A DNA stretch of 41,157 bases from Ephemerocybe angulata (GCA_013368325.1 JAACJK010000186.1:1-41157), one strand, 5' to 3'; positions 11,216 to 26,545 are shown, counted from the first letter of the stretch. Notes: a model not told the origin generated them from the sequence alone. Numbers and translations: made by a program.

Positions 11216-11740
11216 ACCCAATATCACTTGGTGACCCCCAATATCACCTACTAACACCCAATATCAGAGAGTAACACCCAATATCACCCCCAATATCACT
11301 TGATGACACCCAATATCACCTACTAACACCCAATATCAGGGGGTAACACCCAATATCAGAGAGTAACACCCAATATCACCACCCCAATAGCCAATATCAC
11401 TTGCTGACACCCAATATCACCCTCCTAATAGCCAATATCACTTGATAACACCCAATATCACCTGGTAACCCCCAATATCACCACCCCAATAGCCAATATC
11501 ATCTACTAACACCCAATATCAGGAGGTAACACCCAATATCACCCCCAATATCACCTCATAACCCCCAATATCAGATAGTGACACCCAATATCAGGGGGTA
11601 ACACCCAATATCACCCCCAATATCACCTCATAACACCCAATATCACCTACTAACACCCAATATCAGGAGGTAACACCCAATATCACCCCCAATATCACTT
11701 CATAACCCCCAATATCAGATAGTGACACCCAATATCACCA
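11216..11740. repeat. CCCAATATCA minisatellite, about 28 copies
   Basis: The decamer CCCAATATCA (or GCCAATATCA) recurs about 28 times, separated by 5-15 bp spacers such as CCTACTAACA or GGGGGTAACA. Spacer types alternate, giving a higher-order pattern. The decamer core is nearly invariant while spacers vary. A related dyad GGTGATAT...AATATCAC follows at 11780-11803, and a TTAGGGTTAG word at about 11749. The block lies 370-890 bp upstream of the helicase start. No gene is seen here. Confidence 0.85.
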
Positions 11741-12450
11741 CCAAACATTAGGGTTAGTGGACTTGTCGTTTGAAAAAACGGTGATATCCGCCCCCAATAT
11801 CACGGATTAGAATGTTAGGTACTCGACGGCAGTTGTCGCCGAGTCCCATCGAGTCCAGTTAGTGAGTTAAGTAGAATAACTCACTTGCATGCACAGATAT
11901 ACGCCGTCGTCGACTGCAATCACATGTACTGCGAGTTCAGGCATGTACGAGTACACCGGTGGCACATACACATGTGTGTGCCGCCGACGCACTCGCATGT
12001 ACTGCGAGCTCAGAGATGTACGAGTACACCTGCCACGCACACTCACCTCCTGTGTCTGCAGCACACCGTGAGAGATCGTCGCCGGTGACCGTTGTGCGTG
12101 GGGTCGCCGACTCGATACTCTATTCAACTTATGAACGACTTCGAATAATGAATCCGTGTATTGGATATGACTACCACGGTTGAACTGTGTAAGTAATTCG
12201 GTTCTCCGATATACAGAGGGCTCGACGGCAGCCGTTCGGGTGTCCCACTCCACGGAAGTGGCCGTGTGCGTCGGCGACGATACGGATACGACTTGCGTAC
12301 GACGGCGCACACCGTCCTCAACCTAGACATATTCTGTCTACACGAAGGTTAACAATGGGCTAGGCATCGAACAGAATACTCGACTGACCTCTCCACTATC
12401 CTGCAGATTGTCAGAGACGACGACCAAGAATCGTCGTTGTTGCATCTCGT
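11741..12450. other. Non-coding stretch at the start of the palindrome satellite block
   Basis: I see no supportable gene. From about 11,940 it carries words of the satellite that dominates the next 10 kb, such as CACATACACATGTGTGTGCC, a short dyad, and ACTGCGAG(T/C)TCAG. Open frames here are short and overlap on both strands, as expected of GC-rich repeats. Confidence 0.55.
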
Positions 12451-12479
12451 ACGCACCCTGCGACGCTCTTGTATGCACC

Positions 12480-13435
12480 GTCGGCGTCGTATCATGGCTG
12501 TGCATGTCCAGCGCCGACGGCGACGCTCTCATGCGCACCGTCTGCGTTCAGGTACAGCGTCGACAAGATCGGTCTCGTTCGCACTGTCGCCGTACATGAC
12601 CAGCGTCGACGGCGACACTCTTGTGTGCACCGTCGGTGTCGTATGATGGCTTGCGCATGTGCAGCGTCGACGGCGACGCTCTCGTGCGCACCGTCTGCGT
12701 TCAGGTGAGGCGTCGACGCCGTCGGTCTCGTATGCACCGTCGCCGTACCTGACTAGCGTCGACGGCGCCGTCGGTCTCGTATGCACCGTCACTGTACCTG
12801 GCCAGCGTCGACGGCGACGCTCTTGTGTGCACCGTTGCTGTCGTATGATGGCTGCGCTTGTCCAGCGTCGACGGCGACGCTCTCATGCACACCGTCTCCA
12901 GTCAGGTGCAGCGTCGACGGCGTCGCAGCACTGCAGACGCATGAGAGCATCGCCGTCGACGGTGGACATCCACAAGAGCGTCGCCGTCGACGTTGGACAT
13001 CCACAAGAGCGTCGCCATCGACGTTGGACATCCACAAGAGCGTCGCCATCGACGTTCGACATCCACAAGAGCGTCGCCGTCGACGTTGGACCTGCATAAG
13101 AGCGTCGACGTCGACGCTGGTCATGTACGGCGACGGTGCGTACGAGACCGTCGCCGCCGACGCTGCACCTGAACGCAGATGGTACGCATGATAGCGTCAC
13201 TGTCGACGCTACGCATGCACAAGAGCGTCGCCGTCGACGCTGGCCATGTGCAGCGACGGTACACATGAGAGCGTCGCCGTCGGCGCTGGACATGCACCAG
13301 AGCGTCTGTGTACGGCGACGGTGCGTACCAGACCGTCGCCGCCGACGCTGCATCTGAGCGCAGACGGTACGCATGAGAGCGTCGCCGTCGACGCTACACA
13401 TGCACAAGAGCGTCACCGTCGACGCTGGTCCACCG
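12480..13435. repeat. Head-to-head inverted satellite array (~1 kb palindrome)
   Basis: From 12480 to about 12925 the phrase CAGCGTCGACGGCGACGCTC repeats with CACCGTCTGCGTTCAGG spacers. From about 12945 to 13435 the exact reverse complement, GAGCGTCGCCGTCGACGCTG, repeats with CCTGAACGCAGA-type spacers. The switch point is around 12930 (GGCGTCGCAGCACTGCAG). The right half of the centre is a tighter run of ~36 bp units (GACATCCACAAGAGCGTCG). Arms are related unit by unit but not perfectly collinear. Arg-rich frames on both strands are by-products. Confidence 0.85.
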
Positions 13436-13479
13436 GAGTATTCCCTAAGTGCGATGGCTACGGGGCCAGTGGCCAAGGC

Positions 13480-13540
13480 ACTGACCCTGACACTGACCCT
13501 GATCCTGATACTGATACTGACCCTGATACTGATCCCGATG
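13480..13540. repeat. Six-base microsatellite, CTGAYM type
   Basis: Roughly ten units alternate between CTGACC, CTGACA, CTGATC and CTGATA. The run directly follows the right arm of the inverted array. Confidence 0.85.
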
Positions 13541-16500
13541 CACGGCGGGTACACGTCGATGTGTGTCGTCGGTGGATACGTCCACCACCACACTCGCAGC
13601 ATATGCGAGTGCGGAGTCGACGGCGGCGCGCGTATGTGCCTCCACCGTCATACCAGCCTTGAACTCACATTCTACTACGGGTGCGGTGTCGGCACACGCG
13701 TGTGGGTGCTGTCGGTGTACTCATAGACCTGAGACGCACTCACCCTCTCAAACAAGTGCACCCGTCGACAACAACACACTTGTGTACGCCGTCAGTCTAC
13801 TCGTACATCTACATACACCTACACTCGCAATGTACTGAGAGTGCAGTATCGACGACGACGTATGCTTGTGCATTCGCCGTCGGAGACACATCACTTCGCC
13901 GCACCTACATGAGGCTGCATTGAACTGCACAAGGGTAGACGACAACACGCAGGGTGTATGGCATCCTTGCCGTGTCATCGTCGATGCACGCGGCTACTTC
14001 TGTAGAGTGGGACGAACATCAAGCTGCCGTCGACACTTTTGTATGTACAGAGTGGAGTCGATAGTGGTACTTAACTTACAGATTAATTGTTCACTATGTT
14101 TCCTAACCAATGAGATACTGCGTGAGTGAGTGAGAAATGCGTTGGAAACGCACCGGTGACTCGTGAGTCGAACCCCGCAGAGCGGTCGCCGGGTTAGTAC
14201 AGTGCGAAGTTTGCGGTGGTAAATATCATGATGGCTGGACTCGCGTACAACGTGATTCCATGGTCACCTATGTCGCACGCGATAGCACCATGTCAGCCCT
14301 GACAGTACAGTCCAAGGGCTACGACGGCACACGCGTGTATGTGTACAGTTGGTGGACATGGATGTGCCTCGACCCGCACTGTACTGCGACACCAAGAGTC
14401 ACCGACGACGCACTGGGCTGTACACGCAGCTGCGCGACGTCGATGCGCACCACCGATTCAGCCCGCCTGTGTTGCCTGAGTCGCGGGGAAAGATAGCTCA
14501 GAGTCTCCAACGGCCGTATAGTGCGAGAGCGCGCCGACGGCACACGCGTGTCCATGTGCTGCCAGTGTACTCGTATATCTCTGCGAGCGCAGTCGACGAC
14601 GGCGTATGCCCGTGCAGGTGCCATCGGTGGATAATCGCATGTGTACTCACATGGTGTGCTACGAGTGCACAGTCGACGACGACACGCGTATGTGTGTATA
14701 CCATCGTTGGAGGGTCATCGTCGATACACTGGGATGTGCATAAAGCTGGCGTCGACACCCTTGTATGTAGCGAGGCACTTACGTGGTGGGTCTGTAGTGT
14801 CAGACGTGGATAGTCAGCACAACAAGTAATTATTCAATATATTTTGTAAATTATTGAGTTCATATCTGCGCCTGATTGAATATGCGAGGTAGTGAGATAT
14901 CCAGCGGTGCCACCCCGTACAGTGCTCGCCGAGGATTAAATTCCCTCGGTGTGCCACAGACACATCAGCCATCGACGACGACTGCGTGCCGTTGGACGCA
15001 TCCCACACCGGTGCACTCGCAGTACAGTGCGAGAGTAGAGCCTGCGACGGCATATGCGTTTTGTACACGCAGTCGTATGCTATCGGAGAATAAAGGTGGG
15101 CTGCGTCGACAGCACACCCAGGTGTATGCGCCGTCGTAGGCATGTCCATCTCCCCACTCGCACTGTACATATAGGTGCATGCCGTCGGAGGACATCGGTG
15201 GGCTGCGTGGACAACGCACCTAGGCGCATGCGCCGCCGGAGTCATCGCCACCCTTGGACTCGCACCACACTGCGAGTGTAGGGTCTCCGACGGCATACAC
15301 GCCGCCACGCGCTGTCGACGCTGTTTTGTCCCGTCGGATAAGACGCATGCGCCCTGTACTCGCACTCGCAGTGCAGTGCGAGTGCGCCGACGGCATACAT
15401 CTATGTGTGTGTCGTCGGTCTGCGACCGCACACACGTGCGTCGTGGGCAGACATGTTCTAGTAGCAGTCGCAGTACACGGCGGGTGCGTCGACGGTACAC
15501 GCTGGTATGTGTGCCGTCGGTGGATCGCTTGTACTTGTGCCGTCGATGCGGCGTCGGTGTGTACATGGTGATAGTCTTCGCTTTGGGCAGATATAGCTAG
15601 CTGGTCTCGGGCAGAAAGCGATCCACAAAGTGTCTCGAATTTCAAGAGAACCGTCATTCGTACACCACCTGCGTTTGCGTTTGGTATTGATATCTTAGTG
15701 AGAAGTAATTAGTACACTATAGTCTATATTCCATTGACTTATTTATCTGTGAATAAATTGGCTCTCAAAAGGCGCCCGTAGCTCGTTATTGCCTCTCCCT
15801 GCAACAAAAGACTTCCTCACTCGTAGCATGCGCGAGCGTTTTTTGCGACGGTACACGCATGTGCTCTGTCGGTCCATATCTGCACTCGCATTGTACTGCG
15901 AGTACAGGGACTTGGCGAGGTGTAGTCATCCAACGGCGGAGCGCGCATGTGCTCCATTGCACTTTCACTACACTACAAGTGCATGTCTACTCCGTACGAG
16001 TACTCCGTCGGAGACTCTGTACCTGCACTACGAGTACAGAGTCTCCGACGGCGCATACACGCTTTCGACGATAATCGTCTGCCAGCATGAGTGGGCTGCG
16101 TTCACGGTGCACAACTACGTCGTGAATTTACCCACCTCTGCTCTTGCTCTGCTCTCGCATTGTACTGCGAGTACAGAGTCTCTGATGTTGTAGGCGGACC
16201 GTCCACACACTTGTACGCCGTCGGTGCACAGATCCACAGAAATGCTCGCCGTACGGTGCGAGTTGATTCTCCGTGGGCGGACTCGTCTACCACTAACGCG
16301 GGCGTCTCCGACGTGTACAGACGTTGCTGATGCACTCGCGTGCCGCCTCAAGCAGCACATTGGATGTGTCGACGGCGCATGCGTGTGTAGGCAGTTGTAT
16401 GCCGTCGGATGGCCGTCTTCGAGGGCAGTCGAGTGCAGTACTCGATGGCGACACATCTCGACGGCGACTCTCGACGGCGACGGACCTAGACGGCGACTCT

Positions 16501-17335
16501 CGACAGCGACAAACCTCAACAAGTGCGGTACTCGACGGCGTCGCACCTCGGCGAGTACTGTACCCCGATGAGTGCAGTATCACGACGACTGTTAGACGAG
16601 TACAGCGCTGCAACAATGAACTACACTCGCCCATTGGAAAAATCTCACATGGCTGGTTCCTCAAAGTGGCCCTACATTTATGCAATCATCTGGTCATGAT
16701 CTGAATAGCAACGACATCTCCTGTACGTATTGCAGGCGAGAGGACGAACGCGAGTGCTTGCACCGTGACTGACCTGCACCATGACTCGCAGTAGTGCCGA
16801 CGGGATACATACACTGTCGACGCAGTGGTATCCCGTCGGAGGACCTGTGTGAGCTCCATCGACTGCGGAGGTGTACACTCGTGGATCGTCGGATGGTGTG
16901 TGAGATGCGTTGGCGGCGCACGCATATATGTGCGACGCCTAATGCTTGGTGATCTCTGCACTCGCAGTAACATGCGAGTGCAAATTTTGCGACGTGAACA
17001 CCGTTGCACGCTTTCGACAGGTTGGAATACCCCACTCAACAGCAGTCGTCGTCGAGTGCACTTTTTTGAGTACTTCACTCGGTGATGAACCTCGATGAGT
17101 GCACTTCAACGAATACCGTACTTGACGGCGACGTACCTCGATGAGTTCCGTATTCGACGACGACTATTCGAAGAGTAGCACTCGGCGGCAGCGCACTGAG
17201 CAACTAATACTGTGCTAGACGGCCGTCCTCGTAGAGTGTACCTCGCACCTCGACGAGTGCAGTCCTCGATGCCGATGCCCCGGACGAGTACAGTACTCAG
17301 CGCCAGTCGTCGTCGAACTTGGGCGAGCTTCGTAC
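13541..17335. repeat. Palindrome satellite, block 1
   Basis: No gene is supported. The block is made of many short dyads. One class has a core like ACTCGCAGTACAGTGCGAGT, often extended by GAGTCTCCGACGGC. The other has a core like GACGGCACACGCGTGTGT, with CCGTCGG arms. Good examples are at 15012, 15357, 15888, 16155 and 16959, and a perfect 18 bp hairpin lies at 16005-16051. AT-richer breaks occur at about 14050-14110, 14820-14880 and 15690-15770. Toward 16440-17330 it grades into looser CTCGACGGCGAC and CTCGACGAGTGCAGT motifs. Confidence 0.75.
16005..16051. repeat. Perfect 18 bp hairpin of the satellite
   Basis: The left arm CCGTCGGAGACTCTGTAC at 16005-16022 and its exact complement at 16034-16051 flank an 11 nt loop. 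It is the cleanest member of the family and shows the arm sequence that other copies share in degraded form (for example 22122-22164). Confidence 0.9.
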
Positions 17336-18735
17336 TAGACGTCGAGCGTTCCCACTATCATTTAAATAAATGTCTCTTACAAAATGAAGCGCTCAAGGTG
17401 CGATCGGGGAGATTCGATGCCGTAGAAAGGTTCTGGAGGAGTCTAAGTCGCTCAGGATCCATGGGCTGGGAAGTCGGATGCAAGACATGGTTTTCGAGAT
17501 CGGAGAGTAGAACTCCGGCGGGCGCTCATGGATCGGTGCTGGGCGAAAATCACCACAGCACCTGGGGAGCGGTTATCAGAAGTCATAGGGGGGTATCTTG
17601 ATGGGATGCACTGGTGCAAGCTCATCAGTATGGTGACTGCCGGTGAACTGGCTCGAACTCACCTTTCAGTGATCTAGTTATATTTTATGGTGATGGAGAG
17701 GGGGAGAGGTGACTTAAATACTCCTAATTCTCATCAGTTTCCTCCTTTGTTCTCCTAATCTGAGAGCGCACTCACTGTCGAGGCGATTTTCCGATTAGCG
17801 CCCGGGTCGAGGCCGCGCACACGAACCGTGTGAAAGAGGCAGGCGCGGCACCGGATATCAAGTCGCCGGTGATCTCGTGCTTTTTCTGAGTTGCCGGTTG
17901 CCGGTTCCGGCTTTCGCGCTTACCACCACCATCCTCGTCTCTCCTCTCCCACATCCGCTCGCTGCTTCGGCCTCCGCCCATGGTTCTGCGGTGATTGTCG
18001 CTCAGAACCCACTGGGCGGTTGGATATCACCGTCGCTAACCCCTCCCTGGCGCCATCCCCCACTTCGCCGCCGGCGAACTCGACCTCAAGCTCTCCGTCG
18101 ACCATCCATCCTGAAAGTGGCTTAGCCACGAATACTGAATTCTAGGTAGGGAGTCGCTGGCTGCTCTATCCAGTCCGACCACCTTCAGAGCAGAGTTCGC
18201 CACACCCCTGTTTGATTACGGGGACTGGCCAACTTACCTCAGAGGTGGGAGCAGGTGGTAGAATCGGTCGCTCGTTCGGCGACGAGCGCGATCCTCGCGA
18301 GGCTTAGCCAGTGACGAGTTCGCGTCTCCGAGTCGCTCGAGTCCGTTTCAAGGTTCTGGGGGATCGGGAGAGCGACGTTGGCATGGGGAGGAGGTGGTAG
18401 AGCCATTCGCTCGTTCGGCGACGAGCGCGATCCTCGCGAGGCTTAGCCAGCGACGAGTTCGTGTCTCCGAGTCGCTCGTGTCCAGTTCGAGGTTCTGGGG
18501 GATCGGGAGAGCGAACTCGTGTGTTCGCCCGGTGCTCGTTGGCATGGGGAGGTGCTGCCGCGTGCGATCTTCCCCTCCTCATGGTGTTCGGCGATGGTGA
18601 ATCATTACTTTTAGGTCGGGATAGTTATGATCATATATTAAATAGCACTACTATCTACGCGAACAACGGGTAATACGAAATTAATAGACCGTTTCAATGT
18701 CATACTTATTTACGAGGGAATGGGGAGTAAGCAAT
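17336..18735. other. Unique island inside the satellite block, no recognised gene
   Basis: Satellite motifs stop and the sequence is mixed composition. I see no convincing gene. It contains a direct duplication at about 18252-18530 (listed separately) and an AT-rich stretch at 18610-18720 that resembles 21410-21465. Confidence 0.5.
18252..18530. repeat. Direct tandem duplication, 139 bp period
   Basis: The block beginning AGGTGGTAGA at about 18253 recurs at about 18392. Both copies contain CGCTCGTTCGGCGACGAGCG, itself a partial dyad, then GGCTTAGCCAG and GGTTCTGGGGGATCGGGAG. A third copy seems to begin near 18541 (GGCATGGGGAGGTG) but is not continued. Confidence 0.85.
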
Positions 18736-19500
18736 GACATCGGTAGGCCTGCTGTCGACGCTGTTTTATGCCGTCGGATGGGACAAATGAGCCCGATACT
18801 CGCACTCGCATTGCAGTGCGAGTGCGTCGACGGCACACTTTTGTGTGTGTGTCGTCGGCGTACATTCCGATATGCACCGATTCCTGGATTCGCAGTACAG
18901 TGCGTCCAGGGTCTTCGACAGCACGCACCTAGAATGGCTTCGGGGGCAGACATGCTCCATCAGCACTCGCAGTACACGGCGAGTGCATCGACGGTACACG
19001 CTGGTATGTGTGCCGTCGGTGGATATTCATATCCCCGGACTCAGTGCACTGTACTGCTAGGACGGCTCTCGTCGGCAGTCGCCGTCCAGTGCACCTCGTC
19101 GAGTGCGGTACTCGTCGAGCCCCGTCGCCGTCGAGTACAGCACTCGATCGCAATGCACCTCAATGAGTGCACTTTGTTGAGTATAGCACTCGGCGACGAC
19201 GCACCTCAAGTAATATTGCATTCGACGTCAGGTGTACCTCGCACCTCGACAAGTCCAGTCCTCGACGCTGACGCCCCGATGAGTACAGTAGTCAATGGCA
19301 GTCGCTGTCGAACTTCGTACTAGGCGGAAGTCTTCGTCGAGTGTACTTCGTCGAGAGTAGTATATGTCTTCGACGGCGTACGCACCTCTGCTCGCAGTAC
19401 ATTCAGAGTACAGAGTATGTATCCGACGCAGCGGTGCGATGCCGCCACGTATGAACATGCCCATGCTCACACACGCACACACACTGCGCTGCGAATAGTT
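18736..19500. repeat. Palindrome satellite, block 2
   Basis: The same two dyad classes as block 1. Examples are ACTCGCATTGCAGTGCGAGT at about 18803, followed by CGTCGACGGCACAC...GTGTGTCGTCGGCG, and GCACTCGCAGTACACGGCGA at 18963, followed by GACGGTACACGC...GTGTGCCGTC. The block ends in CTCGACGA-type motifs as in block 1. No gene is seen. Confidence 0.75.
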
Positions 19501-19904
19501 AATTCTGTATATAAGCTGTATATACTAGTGTTACGGCTGGCAGTAAGTCTATATTAGATGCGGTGTTTACATTACAGTACTTATGAATCATGTTTACCCC
19601 CTCCTGATTATTCCATGCTCCTCTGGACTCGCACTGTACTGCAAGTCCAGGATATCCGACGGCGCACACGGTGGACGCAGATATGCGTCGTCTGAGGGCA
19701 GCCCCAGTTTCGTGCGCCGTCGACTCGGTACTTCGCTGAGGTGATGTTGTTCCAGCTCGTCCGAGCACTGTCGCACCGTCGGTCACTGCAATCCGTAAGT
19801 CCCGAGTCTCTCCCGTTTTCCCTCATTCACGTAAGTTCGGTTTAGTTTGACGGTTTGGCGTGTCCGTGCAGGGGGATGGGAGAAGTATAAAATATTGATC
19901 TACC

Positions 19905-20200
19905 TACTTCGTAGTATAGCGTACGGTAGTGGGATCCTTGCGCGTGAGTTAACTTAGCTTGAGTCGAAGTTAGAAAGGTACGTACGTGCATCAGATCCTC
20001 ACCGCTGATATAAGTGAGTCGGGGGGTTGTTTCGGTGGTGTCAGTGGTGACGAAGCCGAAAGGTTCGTGCCCTCCTGGTCACCGTACCCCGAGATGTGTC
20101 AATCCGTGCGACCCACCGGGTCGTTTGTATGTGCGGAAACACTCTCAATGACATTCCGCATGTCAAATTGTTGAGAGTGGACAGGTGCATATCTGCATGG
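19905..20200 (-). pseudogene. Relic of the small three-exon gene found intact at 33617-34020
   Basis: The minus strand from about 20060 to 19905 aligns with exons 2-3 of the gene at 33617-34020. The phrase CAYGTACGTACC (donor), a ~50 nt intron ending in ACTCACGCGCA, and the final-exon peptide YRTLYYEV (YPTLDYEV in the intact copy) are shared. Upstream, LTYISGEDLMH aligns with LIQISDGGLVH. Further 5' the frame meets a stop and similarity fades, and I find no start codon. It is a decayed duplicate lying between satellite blocks. Confidence 0.6.
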
Positions 20201-20515
20201 GCGTCGCGTGTCGGTCGAAACACAGCGAGGGCGTCAGCCCACCGACTTGAGCATGCGTGCTGACAGATAGGTTTTGTCCGAGTGCGGTGAGTGCTCTGGT
20301 AGTCGCCGGTGATACTTGGTGATATGGGCAGGTGCTAAATTCGTGTACCTGGTTGTAGAGGGCTCAATCTAGTTCGTAGAATTAGCCTACGAATGATATC
20401 GCGAATTGATTTGATTTGAGTACCGGGTTGGGGCCTGACTCTGCGCTATGGCCTTTGTACAGTCTCGGAGTGGGCTGGAATAAATGGGAAAGCAAAAGAA
20501 GAACTAATCTTCTCT
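20201..20515. other. Unique spacer, nothing recognised
   Basis: Mixed-composition sequence without satellite dyads and without a supportable gene. Confidence 0.4.
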
Positions 20516-22510
20516 GTAGTGAGTATTTACCTGGGTTATGTCGACAGCGCGTACACCGTCGAAGACTGCATCCGCATTCCAATGCGATTGCAGAGTCTTC
20601 GATGGCGTATATGCGCTGTCGACAGAGTTTTATGCCATCGGAGAGCATGCCTGGCCTGCTTTGACGGTGCACGCATGTGCTCCGTCGGTGCATATATCCA
20701 CCTCTGCACTCGCAATACAGTGCGAGTGCAGAGTCTCCGACGTTTTACACGTACTGTCCATGCAGTCGTGCGTCGTGAGTGGAGAGATCCACACACACAC
20801 ACACTCGCCACAGTGCGAGTGCGAGTGTGATTTTCCGACTGTGGACTTATTCGCCACGCACTCGCACGCGAAGAATCTCCGACGGCACACACGAGTTCAA
20901 CATGCACTCGCATGCCGTCGCAGGCCACGCATAGATATGCGCCGTCAGAGACACGGTAACATCTGCACATAGTGCAGTTTGAGTGCAGTGCGTGTGCGAC
21001 GACGACATGTCGTCAACGCTGTATGCGGGTGTGTGAGCCATTGGTGGATGTGTAGAGTGCGTCGTACACGCAGCAATATTTGACGAGTGCTGCTGTGTGA
21101 ATGAATATGTTCGGGTCTGCACTCGTGCGTTACTGCGAGTCCAGAGTCATCGACGGGATAAAGGATTTATCTGCGACCATTGCGTATGTGCACAGTGTAC
21201 GGGCTCGTCCGTTCTAAAGTAATCGCCCCCTCCCCATTATCTCTCAGTAAGTTCAACAGCTTTTCAATGCGCCCAGATAATTTGGTCTAGCTTTTTAGAA
21301 CCTGACCCGAGCGCTGGGACCCATCGTTTGTAGATTAAATGAGACATTGAGTATTTTACTTTCCGTGGATTCGGTGATGCTTAAGCATTACGTTCAAATG
21401 AATCTTCTAAAAATGGGTAGGACGAAATTAATATCCTACTTATTTACCAGGGAGTTGGGAGTGCACTCGCGCAAGTATACGGAGAAGCATCACCGGTATA
21501 TGTGTTGGTGTATGTCCTCGTCAGTCACAGCTATATGCCGATCACTGCACTCACAGTCCAACGCGAGTCCAGGGTATCCGACACACATGTGTGCACAATG
21601 TACCCGCACTCGCAGTACAGTGTGTGCGACGACGACACACGCATGTACTCCATCGGTAGATCCACCTGTGCACAGATACGCCCCCGGAGGGCATGCGTGA
21701 GCTGCGTCGACGGCGCAGCTGTGTGCCGTCGAAGGCACGGCTCCGGGCTACCTCTGCACTCACAGTACAGTGCAAGTGCAGAGTCTCCGACGGTATACGC
21801 ACACTGTACACGCAGTCGTATGCGTCGGAGGATATGCGTAGGCTGCATAGACAGCACGCCTAGGTGTATACGCCTGGATACACTGACCTCTGCACTCGGA
21901 CTGTACTGCGAGTGCAGAGTCTCAGACGGCATACATGGGCTTTCAACGCACTCGTAGGTCGTCGACGGCATGTGCACCAAGCTATCCGACGGCATACATG
22001 GCCTGCGTCGCAGACTCACACATGTCTCTCCCCCCGCGTTCTATCTCGACATACGCATCCGCACCGTCGCACTCGCACTGGGTGCGTGGGCGCACATTCA
22101 GCCATGGTGCACGAACACCGTCGGAGACTCTGTACTCGCAGTGCAGTGCGAGTGCAGAGTTCGATCTCGTCCACCGACGGAGCATATATGTGCTCTGTCG
22201 TCAAACTCGCACTGCACTACGGGTGCGCATCCACCTTACATGCACTCCGTCGAAGTCTCTGCACTCGGAGTGCAGAGCGACTGCGGAGGTGTACTCGTAC
22301 ACCGACAGATGATGACGGTGCAGGCATGTATATGTGTGCCGTCGGTGGAGATGTTGCACGTTGGTTGGACGCGGATCTGTGTACCGCCGTATGCATCGAC
22401 ACCTCTGCACTCGCAGTACAGTGCAGAGTCTCCGATGGCATACACGCGCTGGTGACTCAGCTGTGCCCATGTAGGACATGTTCACGGCTGCACTCGTAGT
22501 CCCCTCCATG
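20516..22510. repeat. Palindrome satellite, block 3
   Basis: The densest and most regular block. Full dyads occur near 20700, 21755, 21890, 22130 and 22403, most containing CTCTGCACTCGCAGTACAG or a variant and followed by GAGTCTCCGACGGCATACAC. GACGGCACAC/GTGTGCCGTC dyads alternate with them. An AT-rich, non-satellite break lies at 21200-21465. No gene is seen. Confidence 0.75.
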
Positions 22511-22559
22511 CATCCGCGCCGAGTTCAAAATCCCCAATGGCATATGCGGTGCATGTGTG

Positions 22560-22845
22560 CGCACACCTGCTGCACTAGACTCTGGAAGAGAACTGCGCTG
22601 CCTGTGCACGACCCTGAGCCCTGGAGCTGAAACCGCGAGATGCCACTGGAACTGGAACTGCTACGCTGGACTGGACTCTGGGGTAGAACTACACTGCCTG
22701 TGCGCGACCCTGAGCCCTGGAGCTGAAGCCGCGAGCTGCCACTGGAACTGCGCACTGCTCTGGAACTGCTGGGACCTGGACCTGGAACTGGAACTGGGCG
22801 CTGGAACTGGAACTGGAGCTGCTCTGGGAGTGGCACTGGTCTGGA
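22560..22845. repeat. 104 bp direct repeat and CTGGAA-rich microsatellite
   Basis: A block at about 22568 (CTGTGCACGACCCTGAGCCC) is repeated at about 22672. The tract 22730-22845 is rich in CTGGAACTGGAACTG. It runs directly into a run of A and telomere-like sequence. No gene is supported. Confidence 0.75.
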
Positions 22846-22895
22846 AAAAAAAAAAACCCTACCCTGCAACCCTGCCAATCCACCAATAACCCTAA
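22842..22895. repeat. Poly-A run followed by degenerate telomere-like tract
   Basis: About twelve A residues lead into AACCCTACCCTGCAACCCTG and then TAACCCTAAG. The last word is the same junction word seen at 73-82 and 4998-5007, and the 1303 bp array begins immediately after it. Confidence 0.75.
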
Positions 22896-26528
<3,633 letters not shown>

Positions 26529-26545
26529 GTGGGGTTTAGGGTGGC
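26529..26545. repeat. Telomere-like word in inverted orientation
   Basis: The array is cut at 26528 and followed by GTGGGGTTTAGGGTGG. This is TTAGGG-type sequence on the plus strand, opposite in polarity to the AACCCT words at the left border of the array. It is too short to be sure that it is not chance. Confidence 0.4.

Noticed and set aside
11216..11740. CRISPR-like regular repeat with spacers
   Set aside because: Core is only 10 bp, spacers are short and themselves repeated, and the context is eukaryotic subtelomere.
12437..13662. Arg/Ser-rich frames of 60-240 residues on both strands
   Set aside because: They arise in GC-rich satellite with an inverted structure; opposite strands give mirror frames and no domain is visible.
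14140..14200. tRNA-like T-arm (GTGAGTCGAACCCC)
   Set aside because: No matching acceptor, D or anticodon stems could be found on either strand.
17630..17690. B-box-like word suggesting a tRNA gene or SINE head
   Set aside because: GAGTTCGAGCC on the minus strand lacks a cloverleaf, and no A-box at proper spacing or poly-A tail was seen.
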